DNA of 39,388 nucleotides from an uncultured Bacteroidaceae bacterium (GCA_904501775.1 CAJGCJ010000003.1:1-39388), one strand, 5' to 3'. Shown: positions 16,766 to 25,975, counted from the stretch's first letter. Notes: generated from the letters alone by a model not told the origin. Program-made: numbers and translations.

Positions 16766-17701
16766 ATGAAAAACATCTTTCTCACCATTGCACTGCTATG
16801 TTCGGCATTATCAGTTGCCGAAGCACAGGAAAAGAAGGCATTCGAGCACCTCGACCTCAGCATCACAGCTGGTAGTACCGGCATTGGTTTCGACCTAGCA
16901 ACCCACATCAGTGAACGGTTCCGCGTAAGAGCAGGATTCTCTTTCATTCCAGAGTTTGACAAAAAGATGAATTTCGGCATTGAAGGCCGAAGAAAAGACG
17001 AGAATGGTAATTGGGTTGCCACAAAATTCGACTCTATGGCCGATAAATTCGCAGAATTTACAAGCCTTAAGATTAACGACAACATCGACATGCTCGGCAA
17101 CCCCGATTTCTACAATGGCAACCTGCTTATCGACTTTTTCCCCATAAAGAACAGCAACTTCCACATTACAGCAGGTTTCTACTATGGAAAATCACAGATA
17201 GCAAATGCCTGCAACACAATCGAAGACATGCCATCGCTTTTAGGGGTAACCATGTATAACAACTTCTACAATAAGATAGAGAACGGAGAGCCCATATATG
17301 GCGAAGACATATACCTTGACCCCGAGCTCGAGGACAAGTTCCTGCGAAACGGACGACTTGGCATTCACATTGGTGACAGAGTCGGCAGCGGAGAGCCATA
17401 CATGATGGAGCCCGACGAGAACAGCACTGTAAAAGCCAAAATATTTGTCGACTCGTTCAAGCCTTATCTTGGATTTGGTTATGGAGGCAGGCTCACAAAG
17501 AAGGCCGAAGCTATAACAATATCATTCGACAGCGGTATAATGTTCTGGGGCGGCACCCCACAGGTTGTAACCCACGACGGCACCGACTTGGCAAAAGATG
17601 TTGAGAATATCGGAGGAAAGGTAGGCGACTATGTACGTATAATAAAAGCCCTCAAGGCCTATCCGGTAGTTAACCTAAGAATATCATTCCGACTATTCTG
17701 A
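16766..17701 (+). CDS. predicted outer-membrane beta-barrel protein, unknown function
   Basis: A 311-residue protein with a signal peptide (about 1-20, FLTIALLCSALSVAEA/Q). The mature part has alternating polar and hydrophobic strands (LDLSITAGSTGIGFDLATHI; FRVRAGFSFIP; FHITAGFYYG; KPYLGFGYGGRL; AITISFDSGIMFW). It ends in VVNLRISFRLF, and a C-terminal phenylalanine on a final beta strand is the usual BAM recognition signal. A more polar insert lies at about 60-110. I do not recognise a named family, and porin or adhesin roles are not distinguishable. It is monocistronic, with a gap upstream containing TAACTTTA and a bidirectional hairpin downstream. Confidence 0.8.
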   Translation: MKNIFLTIALLCSALSVAEAQEKKAFEHLDLSITAGSTGIGFDLATHISERFRVRAGFSFIPEFDKKMNFGIEGRRKDENGNWVATKFDSMADKFAEFTSLKINDNIDMLGNPDFYNGNLLIDFFPIKNSNFHITAGFYYGKSQIANACNTIEDMPSLLGVTMYNNFYNKIENGEPIYGEDIYLDPELEDKFLRNGRLGIHIGDRVGSGEPYMMEPDENSTVKAKIFVDSFKPYLGFGYGGRLTKKAEAITISFDSGIMFWGGTPQVVTHDGTDLAKDVENIGGKVGDYVRIIKALKAYPVVNLRISFRLF

Positions 17702-17721
17702 CAACATAGGAACAACATATA

Positions 17722-17754
17722 AAAAATGCGGGACCCAAAAAGTCCCGCATTTTT
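17722..17754. terminator. bidirectional terminator between barrel gene and BIG2 gene
   Basis: AAAAATGCGGGAC (17722-17734) pairs perfectly with GTCCCGCATTTTT (17742-17754) around a 7-nt loop. The A and T runs give a U-tract in both directions, and it lies between two converging genes. Confidence 0.9.
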
Positions 17755-17770
17755 ATGGAGGTATATAAGA

Positions 17771-20700
17771 TTATTCTACTATAACCTTCTTCGAAGTTCC
17801 ATCTTCAAATATTACTACATTTACACCTCGCTGCAATCTATCGAACTGCACACCATGCAAGTTGTATATTCTGCAAGCATTGCTCTCATGGAACAAATCT
17901 TCGATGCCCGTACTGCTTCTAACCACAATAGTGCATTTAGCAGTGTAGCCACCGTCTACAGATGTAGCTGTTACCTCGGCCACACCTTCGGCCAAAGCAA
18001 CAATAGTACCGTCATCATCACGCGAAAGCACCGATTCGTCGCTTACACTCCACTCAAGAGCTCCGTCGGTGGTTGCAAGTGGCAAAGTATTTGCTGTCAG
18101 AACTATCGTTTCGCCTATATTCATCTCTACATCCGTAGCAGATATCTCAACTCCGGCAGTATGCTCGTATACCATAACCGAGCAGGTATCAGACACAACA
18201 CTGTTCCTTGTGTACTGAGCGACAGAGACGATTATATCGGCATTTCCATAGCTCTTTGCAGTCACCTCGCCTTCATCTACACCTGCCACAACTTCGTTGC
18301 TGCTTAGCCATGTCAGTGCCTTGTTTACAGCATTATGCGGAAGCACTTCGGCTGTCAAGGTATAGCTGTCGCCTACATACATTACCAGAGAATTGTCGCT
18401 AAGCATAACCTCTTCGGCAACAGGGACTGTTACCGTTACTCGGCATTTTGCAATGTGACCGCCATCGAGTGCCTTCACACTAACCTCGGCTACGCCTTCG
18501 GCCAGAGCAACTATATCGCCATCGGCATTACGGCTGATTACGGTTTCGTCGCTTATGCTCCACTCTATCAGGTTGTCACTCTTTCCAAGCGGCAAGGTAT
18601 TGGCTGTAAGAGCAAAACTGTCTCCCACATATAGTTGCAGATCCGACTCCGATAGTTCAACACCGGTTGCATGTTCATACACAATAACCGAGCAGGTATC
18701 TGCTACAGCATCATTTGTAGTGATATGAGCTATCACATTAGCCTTTCCATAACCAACCGCTGTTATATTACCGTCAGCAACAGCTGCCACAGCCTCACTG
18801 CTGCTATGCCATGTGAGCGCCTTGTTTTCTGCATCCTCGGGAAGTACCTCGGCTGTTACGGTATACTTGTCGCCTGCATACATTGTCAACGAGCTCTCGC
18901 TTAGTATGATTTTCTCGGCAACGGGAATTGTCTTGACTGTCACCTTACATTTTGCAATGTGACCACCATCTACCGATTTGGCAATAACCTCGGCCATACC
19001 TTCGGCCAATGCAACGACAACGCCATCGGCATTACGGCTGATAATTGTCTCGTCACTTACACTCCACTCTATCAGACCATCACTCTGTGCAAGCGGTAAT
19101 GTATTGGCTGTGAGTGTAAAACTCTTGCCAACGAGCAACTCTGCATTTGTCGCAGACAGTTCAACACCTGTACAATGCTCATAAACAGTAACTTCGCAAA
19201 CCGCTTTGACTGTATTCTTGGCCACGCAAGTTGCTGTTACAATGGCCTTTCCATAGCCCACAGCCTTAACAAAGCCGTCGGAATTGACCGTCACAACATT
19301 ATTATCCGAACTTGACCATTCAATACTATTGTCTATCACATCATCGGGAAGCACAGTCGCAACAAGATTGAATGTATCGCCCGAATACATTGTCAGCGAC
19401 TGTTTGCTCAGTGTTATAGACTCGGGCAAAATAAGTTTCTTGACAGTTACAGTACATTTTGCAGTGTGACCACCATCGACCGATTTCGCAACAACATCAG
19501 CTGTACCGACACCCACTGCAACCACTGTGCCATCGGCATTGCGTTTCACAACCTTTTCATTACTTATGCTCCACTCGATTTTACCATCCGATGTAGAGAG
19601 AGGCAATGTATTGGCTGTAAGCATAAAGCTTTCCCCCTCATACAGCTGCTTACTTGTCGCTGAAATCTTTACTCCGGTAGTATGCTCGTACACAGTTATT
19701 TCACAAGTTGTTTTAATTGTATTCTTTGCAGCACATGCCACTGTCACTGTTGCTTTTCCGTAACCTACAGCCTTAACTGCGCCGTTAGAATCGATAGTTA
19801 TAACATTATTGTCCGAGCTTGACCAATTAAGGCTCTTGTCTACAGCATCCTGCGGCAACACCGTTGCAACAAGAGTGAATGTATCGCCCGAATACATTGT
19901 CAACGACTGCTTGTTGAGTGTTACAGACTCGGGCAAAACATAAACTTTGACGGTTACAGAACATTTTGCAATGTGACCGCCATCGACCGATTTTGCAATA
20001 ACCTCGGCTGTACCGGCACCCACAGCAGTCACTGTGCCGTCGGCACTACGTTTAACAACATTCTCATCGCTTACGCTCCACTCAATCTTACCGTCTGTTG
20101 TAGAGAGAGGCAAGGTATTGGCAGTAAGCATAAAGCTATCACCGACATAGAGTTGCTGAGTTGTTGCAGAGATCTGCACACCGGTACAACGTGCATATAC
20201 GTTTACCTCGCAAGTAGCTTTCAGCGCACTATTCGAGGCGCAAGCAACCGTTATAGTTGCCTTGCCGTAACCGACAGCCTTCACCAAACCATTTGCGTCT
20301 ACAGTAGCCACGCTGCTATTTGAGCTTGACCATTTTAACGATTTGTCAGTGGCATTGCTTGGGAGTACTGTTGCAGCCAAAGTATGACTGTCACCTGCAT
20401 ACATTGTCAACTTGCTTTGTGACAAAGAGACTGACTGCACCGCTACATAAGGTTTATAATCACTCTCCGAAATCAACTTTATTTCGCTTGGTGAGTTCGC
20501 AGGCACTACAAGATAGGCAGTGTTGGCTGGTATAAAGTCAATATTTGCGGTAACAAAGCCAAGTTTACCATCCGACATGACACCAAGCACTCTCATTGTA
20601 TTGGGATTATATGCCAATTGATTATTGTGTTTCTTTGTACCATTGTTAAAGTAGACTCCTTTCATAAGGTTACCCGACAAAGAAGTAACACCATTATCTC

Positions 20701-21400
20701 CTACACTCACCTTATTGTCGACATAGTTTGCAGACTTACATTTCACATACACCGCAGTAGAGGCAGGCACCTTGCCATCCTTAACCTCTTTCCACACTGC
20801 CTGCGCGCCATCAACTGTAGTTACGTAATAGGCAGTCATTCCGGCAGGAAGTGTAAATGGGAAATCGGCGTATATGGTTGTATAGTGCTCGCTCCCGACT
20901 GTCACTGAAGGTTTAAAAGCGAAATATTGCCCCTCGGTCTGGTTTACCGGTTTTATATACCAGTCACGGGTCTTTGTACTGTTTGTAAGCACTACACCTT
21001 CGTTATAAGTAGTATTCTCGTCACATAGATACTTTGTCAAGCCATTATGCTGAGCATACGCTCTGTAGCTTCCATCACTATTCTTGTATAGTTTCACATA
21101 ATAGCCAATGATACTATACGATGTTGTGCCTTGAGCCTTAAAGTTGTACCCGTCACCTGCGGGTGATATATATATAATTGATGCAGGATCGGAGACAACA
21201 TTCTCGAATTTCTTCTTGGTTTCGAGCGCACCTAAATCCGCATCAGTAGTTGAAAGATTAACACTGCCTTTATTATCTATCACTCTGATATAACGTTCGG
21301 TAACCTTATTCTGTACTCTATAATAACCGGCACCATTATACTGCGCAAAGAGAGTGTTTGCGACAGACAGCACTAAAAAGTATAATAAAAACTTCTTCAT
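17771..21400 (-). CDS. large exported protein with ten BIG2 (Ig-like) domains and a T9SS-tail-like C-terminus
   Basis: A 1209-residue protein. Residues 1-19 are a signal peptide ending LFA/Q. Residues 20-318 form a domain I cannot name; it opens with GYYRVQNKVTERYIRVIDN, a pattern seen in beta-trefoil or lectin-like modules. Residues about 319-1160 contain ten BIG2-type immunoglobulin-like domains in alternating types A (L-x-M/L-Y-x-G-D; W-x-SSS-x-x-V; A-x-GYGKA) and B (LTANTLPL; IEWSVSDE; AKSVDGGH-x-AKC). They form five AB units. Residues about 1163-1209 (CRIYNLHGVQFDRLQRGVNV...KKVIVE) resemble a type A type-IX-secretion sorting domain or the related tail common in Bacteroidales. BIG2 domains usually form stalks of adhesins. 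The ompA gene lies 79 bp upstream, with a terminator between, and no -7 box was found for this gene. Confidence 0.88.
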   Translation of the reverse strand: MKKFLLYFLVLSVANTLFAQYNGAGYYRVQNKVTERYIRVIDNKGSVNLSTTDADLGALETKKKFENVVSDPASIIYISPAGDGYNFKAQGTTSYSIIGYYVKLYKNSDGSYRAYAQHNGLTKYLCDENTTYNEGVVLTNSTKTRDWYIKPVNQTEGQYFAFKPSVTVGSEHYTTIYADFPFTLPAGMTAYYVTTVDGAQAVWKEVKDGKVPASTAVYVKCKSANYVDNKVSVGDNGVTSLSGNLMKGVYFNNGTKKHNNQLAYNPNTMRVLGVMSDGKLGFVTANIDFIPANTAYLVVPANSPSEIKLISESDYKPYVAVQSVSLSQSKLTMYAGDSHTLAATVLPSNATDKSLKWSSSNSSVATVDANGLVKAVGYGKATITVACASNSALKATCEVNVYARCTGVQISATTQQLYVGDSFMLTANTLPLSTTDGKIEWSVSDENVVKRSADGTVTAVGAGTAEVIAKSVDGGHIAKCSVTVKVYVLPESVTLNKQSLTMYSGDTFTLVATVLPQDAVDKSLNWSSSDNNVITIDSNGAVKAVGYGKATVTVACAAKNTIKTTCEITVYEHTTGVKISATSKQLYEGESFMLTANTLPLSTSDGKIEWSISNEKVVKRNADGTVVAVGVGTADVVAKSVDGGHTAKCTVTVKKLILPESITLSKQSLTMYSGDTFNLVATVLPDDVIDNSIEWSSSDNNVVTVNSDGFVKAVGYGKAIVTATCVAKNTVKAVCEVTVYEHCTGVELSATNAELLVGKSFTLTANTLPLAQSDGLIEWSVSDETIISRNADGVVVALAEGMAEVIAKSVDGGHIAKCKVTVKTIPVAEKIILSESSLTMYAGDKYTVTAEVLPEDAENKALTWHSSSEAVAAVADGNITAVGYGKANVIAHITTNDAVADTCSVIVYEHATGVELSESDLQLYVGDSFALTANTLPLGKSDNLIEWSISDETVISRNADGDIVALAEGVAEVSVKALDGGHIAKCRVTVTVPVAEEVMLSDNSLVMYVGDSYTLTAEVLPHNAVNKALTWLSSNEVVAGVDEGEVTAKSYGNADIIVSVAQYTRNSVVSDTCSVMVYEHTAGVEISATDVEMNIGETIVLTANTLPLATTDGALEWSVSDESVLSRDDDGTIVALAEGVAEVTATSVDGGYTAKCTIVVRSSTGIEDLFHESNACRIYNLHGVQFDRLQRGVNVVIFEDGTSKKVIVE
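17916..20445 (-). repeat. five tandem ~507-bp units (A+B BIG2 pairs)
   Basis: The conserved TMYxGD codons recur at 20401, 19894, 19387, 18880 and 18379 (spacings 507, 507, 507, 501). The LTANTLPL codons recur at 20115, 19608, 19101, 18597 and 18087 (507, 507, 504, 510). The unit is 169 residues, two Ig-like domains. Units 2 and 3 appear most alike. Confidence 0.9.
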
Positions 21401-21412
21401 CCCTGAAAATAG

Positions 21413-21463
21413 AAAAAACTCTGCCTACTCATATAGAAGAACCATACCAATAGGACAGAGTTT
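21413..21463 (-). terminator. intrinsic terminator of ompA
   Basis: On the minus strand, AAACTCTG (21463-21456) pairs with CAGAGTTT (21423-21416). After a one-base bulge, CCTA pairs with TAGG (21454-21451 with 21427-21424). A T-run follows (complement of 21418-21413). The loop is 23 nt. Confidence 0.7.
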
Positions 21464-21479
21464 ATATAGATAAGATTTA

Positions 21480-22622
21480 TTACTTAACAGTCTCTACAAC
21501 CTTTTTAGACTTTGCAACAGCAATTGTCACACGGTTTGCAGTACCCTCCATAGGCTGAACTGTATCGCCTTTGTGATCGATTGAAATACGAGACTCAGCA
21601 ATACCATACTGCTTAACCAAAGCCTCAGCAACCACGTTTACGCGTTTCTCGGCCAGTTCGGCATTGATAGTGGGGTTACCAGTGCCCTTGTCGGCATAAC
21701 CACAAAGAGTAACAGTAGCCTCGGGATGCTCTTTCAAGAAATCGGCAACTTCCTGCACCTTATACATCTCGTCAGCGGGGATTGAAGTTCTACCTGCATT
21801 CTTGAAATATACAGCACGGTTCAGTTCGTGAATAGTTGTCTCTACATAGATTTTCTTCTCGACAACCTTCTCAACTACCTTCTCAACAATTCTCTCTTGC
21901 ACAGGAGCAGGAGGAGTCTTAACCTTCTTATTGCTCTTGCCAAATACATACTTCACACCGATAAGACCGTTGAAGTACCAGTCTGAGTTACCCGCTTTCT
22001 TTGAGTTGTATCTATCGTTCAAGGTATTTGCCTGAAGTTCCAGACCTACACTCCAATTTGAGTTGATGCGGAAATCGCCCATGATACCTGCACGACCAAG
22101 GACCTTAACCTTTGTGCCGTCCCACAAATGACGAAGGTTCTGATTGTGACCATAGTCTGAACCCAACTCTGCCTTAACAGCAGCTGCATCATCATTTCCC
22201 CAAGCGATGTTTGCACCGATGCCGGCGAACGCGCTAAGTGTGAAAAGACGATCGGGGTTATAACCGAATATCAGGTTAGAAAAGTTAAGAGTTGCATCAA
22301 CTGCGGGTGCTATATAATTCCATTTCCAAGTCTTGTCGAGTCCTTTCATCTCCCATCCACCCTTGCTCTGGAAAGCATTGATAGCAAAACGGGCACCTAC
22401 CAACTTGTTGAAGTTATAACCACCTGCGATCTGAAGGTTATATGACATCAAATCGCCGAATGAGCTTTCACCCAATGTATATTGTGCACCTAATGGCTGA
22501 ACTTGAACATACCAATGTGGATTGAATACATTCTCTACCTTCTCGCCCTGTTCCTGAGCCATAGCAGCAGAACTCAATCCCATCATCAACAGACCTGCCA
22601 ATAATGTTTTATTGATTTTCAT
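21480..22622 (-). CDS. OmpA family outer-membrane protein
   Basis: A 380-residue protein with a signal peptide (1-22, ending SAAMA/Q). A beta-barrel part (about 30-230) contains strands such as WYVQVQPLGAQYTLG and WYFNGLIGVKYVFG. A charged hinge with VEKVVEKVVEKK (about 245-258) leads to a C-terminal OmpA peptidoglycan-binding domain (about 265-370). That domain has VTLCGYADKGTGNPTINAELAEKRVNVVAEAL and the conserved Asp and Arg that contact diaminopimelate. It tethers outer membrane to cell wall. It lies 75 bp downstream of the coiled-coil lipoprotein gene, with a hairpin between, and has its own terminator. The ddh gene elsewhere in the window supports meso-DAP as the wall ligand. Confidence 0.93.
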   Translation of the reverse strand: MKINKTLLAGLLMMGLSSAAMAQEQGEKVENVFNPHWYVQVQPLGAQYTLGESSFGDLMSYNLQIAGGYNFNKLVGARFAINAFQSKGGWEMKGLDKTWKWNYIAPAVDATLNFSNLIFGYNPDRLFTLSAFAGIGANIAWGNDDAAAVKAELGSDYGHNQNLRHLWDGTKVKVLGRAGIMGDFRINSNWSVGLELQANTLNDRYNSKKAGNSDWYFNGLIGVKYVFGKSNKKVKTPPAPVQERIVEKVVEKVVEKKIYVETTIHELNRAVYFKNAGRTSIPADEMYKVQEVADFLKEHPEATVTLCGYADKGTGNPTINAELAEKRVNVVAEALVKQYGIAESRISIDHKGDTVQPMEGTANRVTIAVAKSKKVVETVK

Positions 22623-22653
22623 AATCCTTTATATTAAAATTATTTTCAATTTC

Positions 22654-22680
22654 TATCAAGTGGGACAAGCCCACTTGATA
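22654..22680 (-). terminator. intercistronic hairpin between lipoprotein gene and ompA
   Basis: TATCAAGTGGG (22654-22664) pairs perfectly with CCCACTTGATA (22670-22680) around ACAAG. The sequence after it on the minus strand (GAAATTGAAAATAATTTT) lacks a clean U-tract. It may be a weak terminator, or a stabilising or processing element that gives ompA a different transcript level. Confidence 0.6.
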
Positions 22681-22697
22681 TTTATTTATTCTGCTGA

Positions 22698-25600
22698 TTA
22701 CTTAACAGTTACATAGAACTTCTTAGCAACTACCATACCAGCGAAGTCTACACTTGTGTAAGCCACCTCGTAAATATAGCCCTTCTTAGCTGAGAAATCT
22801 ACAATCTGGGTATCACCGTCAAGAATCTCAGCTACGCCCTCATTTGCATTAGCCTCGTTCAAAGCAGTCAAGTATTCACCACCGTCAACCTGTGCATTCT
22901 TGCTGCGGTCCATTGAGTATACGTTGGTTACACCGACAAGTTTCTTGTAAGCAGGAGCGATAACCTCGGCTGTATATGAAGTAGGAATGAACTGAACGTC
23001 ACCTGCACTCATCACAGTAGGATTATAGATAGTCTGACTCAATCTCTCGAAGCCGTCTACTGTCTTAACAAGCATAACAGGCTGCAGCACCTTGTTGATT
23101 GAGTTAACTGCAGAAACCAACTTATCCTCAATCTTATCGAGATAGCTTGCAATCTTATCCTTGATATCACCGATTGCGCTGTCAATCTCAGTATCGATAT
23201 TAGCGAACTTATCTGTCAACTTAGTCAAATCGCCAAGCTGGGCAAGGTAAGAGTTTATTGTATTGATAATATTGTTGATATTATCCTGCTGACCACTCAA
23301 CATACCGTTGATATCGTCTTCCATACCCTCGATTTCATTAATCAACTTCTGGAACTCGGTCATATCAACAGGAATTGTAATATCAATGGGAATCTCTACA
23401 GGAACTGTTCCGGTCCACTTGAATGGAACCTGTTGCTGAATGCTTACAAGAATATCTTTTGCCTCAATAATAATATCTTTTGATACTGTATCGTTGAATT
23501 CACCAACCACATTGCCAAACTCGTCTTTAACATCACCCTTTACAGGAATATCTACTATAATAGTATCAGCATCTATTTTTACAGAATCGGCAATGTCAAT
23601 ATCAACATAATCATCAATCTTAATCTCAACTGTAGTTTTAATTGTATCTTTGTAGTTTACCTTAAGGTTGAGGTCGATATTTGATGTATTGATATCAATT
23701 TTCTCAAACTGTATACCTTTGATAGAATCAATATTCAAGTCTAATGAGAAATCAGGGATAACAAGCTTAAACTTGTTTGCCATATTATCCAACAAACCAC
23801 CTACAAGGTTCTGCATCTTGTCAAATCCGGGGAATGAAGTAATGTTGACATCCTTCATAAAACCATAGCCCAAAGGCTGAATAGCTGTTGTGGCAAGATT
23901 GTATTGTGAGTACACATTACGTGATACACCAAGCTCGTCTGTCCAGCTTGCCTTCAATGCGTAAGCGTCAAGCTCCTGATTGAATTGACCCAAAACATTT
24001 GCAAAAGTATTTGCAACCTGAGTTACATTGATACCGTCCAAAGGATTGATAATATCCTTAACAGTCTCTTTAAGCTCACCTGCATTGAGGTCGAATGTCA
24101 TCTTAACCTTGTCAATATCAGCAGCATCCAAAGTAGCCTCAGCCTCGTACAAACCGTTTACAGCAGAACGTGTAGAACCAAATGTAATTTTCTTGTCAGA
24201 GTACTTGAGAGCTGACAACTTGATACCAGACTCCTCCTCGACACTGTTCACGATAGGAAGTGTCTGACCCTCGAAGTTAACATTTGAGGGGTTAACTGTC
24301 ACATATACCTTACCTGCGCTGCTTACAATAGCATCACCATCCTCGGCCAACATAGTGGGAGTTACACCGAGCATCTGAATATCAACATCTGTAAGAACCT
24401 CATTATCTCTTACATAATAACGGGGATAATATGTGGGGAACTGTACACCATAAGAACCTGCGTAACCATAATATGCCATAAGGATATTGGTCTGGATATT
24501 TGCAGGGAATGAGAATGAGCCGAAAACAGGGTTCTCGGTTCTCTGAAGGAGAATTCCTGTTATGAACTGCTTCAAAGACTCATCTACATCATTGTATTTT
24601 TCCATCAAATCGTCAATTGCTGCCTCATTAGCCTCAACACGCTTTGTCAAATCCTCAAGACCCTTTTTCAACTCATCAATCTGATCCTGCAACTTAGCGT
24701 CAGCTGCCTTGTATGCTGCATCAAGATCAGACAATGTAGTTTTGATATTAGAGATTTCACTCATAACCTCAGAAATACGCAAGTCGGTATAATCCTTAGC
24801 CTTCTGCAGGTTCTCATTAGCCAAGTCAAGTGCATCCTGTACACCCTTTTTAATAATGGTCAATTCGTTGCAGATACTGTCAACCTTAGCAACCAAAGCC
24901 TCGTTGTCGTTCTTGTGCTGCTCTTTCAAAGCCTCGAGTGCAGCCTCAAGTGCATCGATTCTGATAGAATCATTCTTGGCAAGTGTATAAGCCTCAACAA
25001 CATCCTTAATGGTCTCGTTCAAAAGATTCTGGATACCGTCTACTTTATTCTGCAAGTTAGAAAGAAGTGTATTCAGATTAGAAATAGCTTTTTCGTTAGC
25101 CGCTACTCTCTTCTCAAGATTAGAGATGGTGTCATTAACACTCTTCTCCAACTCAGCAATCTCCTTGTTAATCTTTTCTTCAAGTGCCTTGTCTCCATCA
25201 GCGATAGCCTTCTCAAGTTCAGCCTTATTGTCAGCGATAGCCTTCTCAAGTTGAGCCTTATTGTCAGCGATAGCCTTCTCAAGCTCCTTCTTGTTGTTCT
25301 CAACAGTTGTAGTCAAGTTGCTCAACTGTGTCTGCAAAGAAACGATAAGAGTATTCAACTCAGTCTGAACTTTCAATAGTTCTTCCTGCATCTCTTTCTT
25401 CAAAGCCTCATTAGCCGCAAGAAGAGAAACTTCAACATCTTTGATCATCTTCTCAAGAGCAGCATGCTCTGCCTCGTTCTCTGCAATAAACTTGGTGTAC
25501 TCAGCTATATGCTTGTTATACTCCTCCAATGTAACGTAGTTTTTCTCTACATACTGCTGCCATAGAATAATCTCCTGCTTCCAAGCCTCGCAGTTATCCT

Positions 25601-25805
25601 TGCACTCTTTCTGTGCCTGCTCAAGAGCTTCAATCTGCCCGTTCAAAGCATTAATCTCCGAATTAATCAACTCCTGCAATGTCACATTTTGTCCTTGCAA
25701 ATCAGCAAACGCATCCTCATCGTAGTCCTTACAAGAAACAAAAGAACTCATAGTTGCAAATAGCATAGCTATCAAAAGCAACCCATTGTAAATTTTCTTT
25801 TTCAT
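22698..25805 (-). CDS. large coiled-coil surface lipoprotein (CKDYDED type)
   Basis: A 1035-residue protein. The lipoprotein signal peptide ends SFVSC (C25), and the next residues, KDYDEDAF, fit the acidic export signal of Bacteroidetes surface lipoproteins. Residues about 35-425 are an almost continuous coiled coil rich in Leu, Glu, Lys, Ala and Asn. They include an 11-residue repeat LEKAIADNKAQ. Residues about 430-620 look globular and rich in Tyr and Pro at the start. Residues about 680-790 are beta-rich with many Asp and Ile (VEIKIDDYVDIDIADSV). A second helical region, about 800-920, is followed by a C-terminal beta domain ending AGMVVAKKFYVTVK. Similar coiled-coil lipoproteins beginning CKDYDDD are common in gut Bacteroidales and mostly uncharacterised; a long surface stalk is the natural inference. 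It has a strong promoter and ompA follows. Confidence 0.85.
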   Translation of the reverse strand: MKKKIYNGLLLIAMLFATMSSFVSCKDYDEDAFADLQGQNVTLQELINSEINALNGQIEALEQAQKECKDNCEAWKQEIILWQQYVEKNYVTLEEYNKHIAEYTKFIAENEAEHAALEKMIKDVEVSLLAANEALKKEMQEELLKVQTELNTLIVSLQTQLSNLTTTVENNKKELEKAIADNKAQLEKAIADNKAELEKAIADGDKALEEKINKEIAELEKSVNDTISNLEKRVAANEKAISNLNTLLSNLQNKVDGIQNLLNETIKDVVEAYTLAKNDSIRIDALEAALEALKEQHKNDNEALVAKVDSICNELTIIKKGVQDALDLANENLQKAKDYTDLRISEVMSEISNIKTTLSDLDAAYKAADAKLQDQIDELKKGLEDLTKRVEANEAAIDDLMEKYNDVDESLKQFITGILLQRTENPVFGSFSFPANIQTNILMAYYGYAGSYGVQFPTYYPRYYVRDNEVLTDVDIQMLGVTPTMLAEDGDAIVSSAGKVYVTVNPSNVNFEGQTLPIVNSVEEESGIKLSALKYSDKKITFGSTRSAVNGLYEAEATLDAADIDKVKMTFDLNAGELKETVKDIINPLDGINVTQVANTFANVLGQFNQELDAYALKASWTDELGVSRNVYSQYNLATTAIQPLGYGFMKDVNITSFPGFDKMQNLVGGLLDNMANKFKLVIPDFSLDLNIDSIKGIQFEKIDINTSNIDLNLKVNYKDTIKTTVEIKIDDYVDIDIADSVKIDADTIIVDIPVKGDVKDEFGNVVGEFNDTVSKDIIIEAKDILVSIQQQVPFKWTGTVPVEIPIDITIPVDMTEFQKLINEIEGMEDDINGMLSGQQDNINNIINTINSYLAQLGDLTKLTDKFANIDTEIDSAIGDIKDKIASYLDKIEDKLVSAVNSINKVLQPVMLVKTVDGFERLSQTIYNPTVMSAGDVQFIPTSYTAEVIAPAYKKLVGVTNVYSMDRSKNAQVDGGEYLTALNEANANEGVAEILDGDTQIVDFSAKKGYIYEVAYTSVDFAGMVVAKKFYVTVK
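25200..25298 (-). repeat. 33-bp minisatellite (three copies) inside the coiled-coil gene
   Basis: AGCGATAGCCTTCTCAAG begins at 25200, 25233 and 25266, exactly 33 bp apart. The first two units are nearly identical and the third diverges towards its end. The period is in frame and encodes an 11-residue coiled-coil hendecad, so copy-number changes would keep the reading frame. Confidence 0.85.
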
Positions 25806-25884
25806 TGAACTAAAGTTTAATTATTAAGTTTACTTATCTTCAAATATCACAAACCAACCGCGCGCACCGCGCACAATTAGTCTG

Positions 25885-25916
25885 CAAAGTTACACATTTA
25901 TAACAAAATACACAAA
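25885..25916 (-). promoter_or_regulatory. strong putative promoter of the lipoprotein-ompA unit
   Basis: The minus strand has TTTG (25916-25913), a 20-nt spacer and TAACTTTG (25892-25885), exact matches to both Bacteroidetes elements. The leader to the lipoprotein start is about 75 nt. Confidence 0.75.
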
Positions 25917-25975
25917 TTTTTGCTCATTTTTCAACAAAACAAGCCTCTGAGGCATGCGTAAACCGAGCGTTTGAT

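Noticed and set aside
25200..25298. CRISPR-like array
   Set aside because: The 33-bp units are contiguous, in frame and coding, with no spacers.
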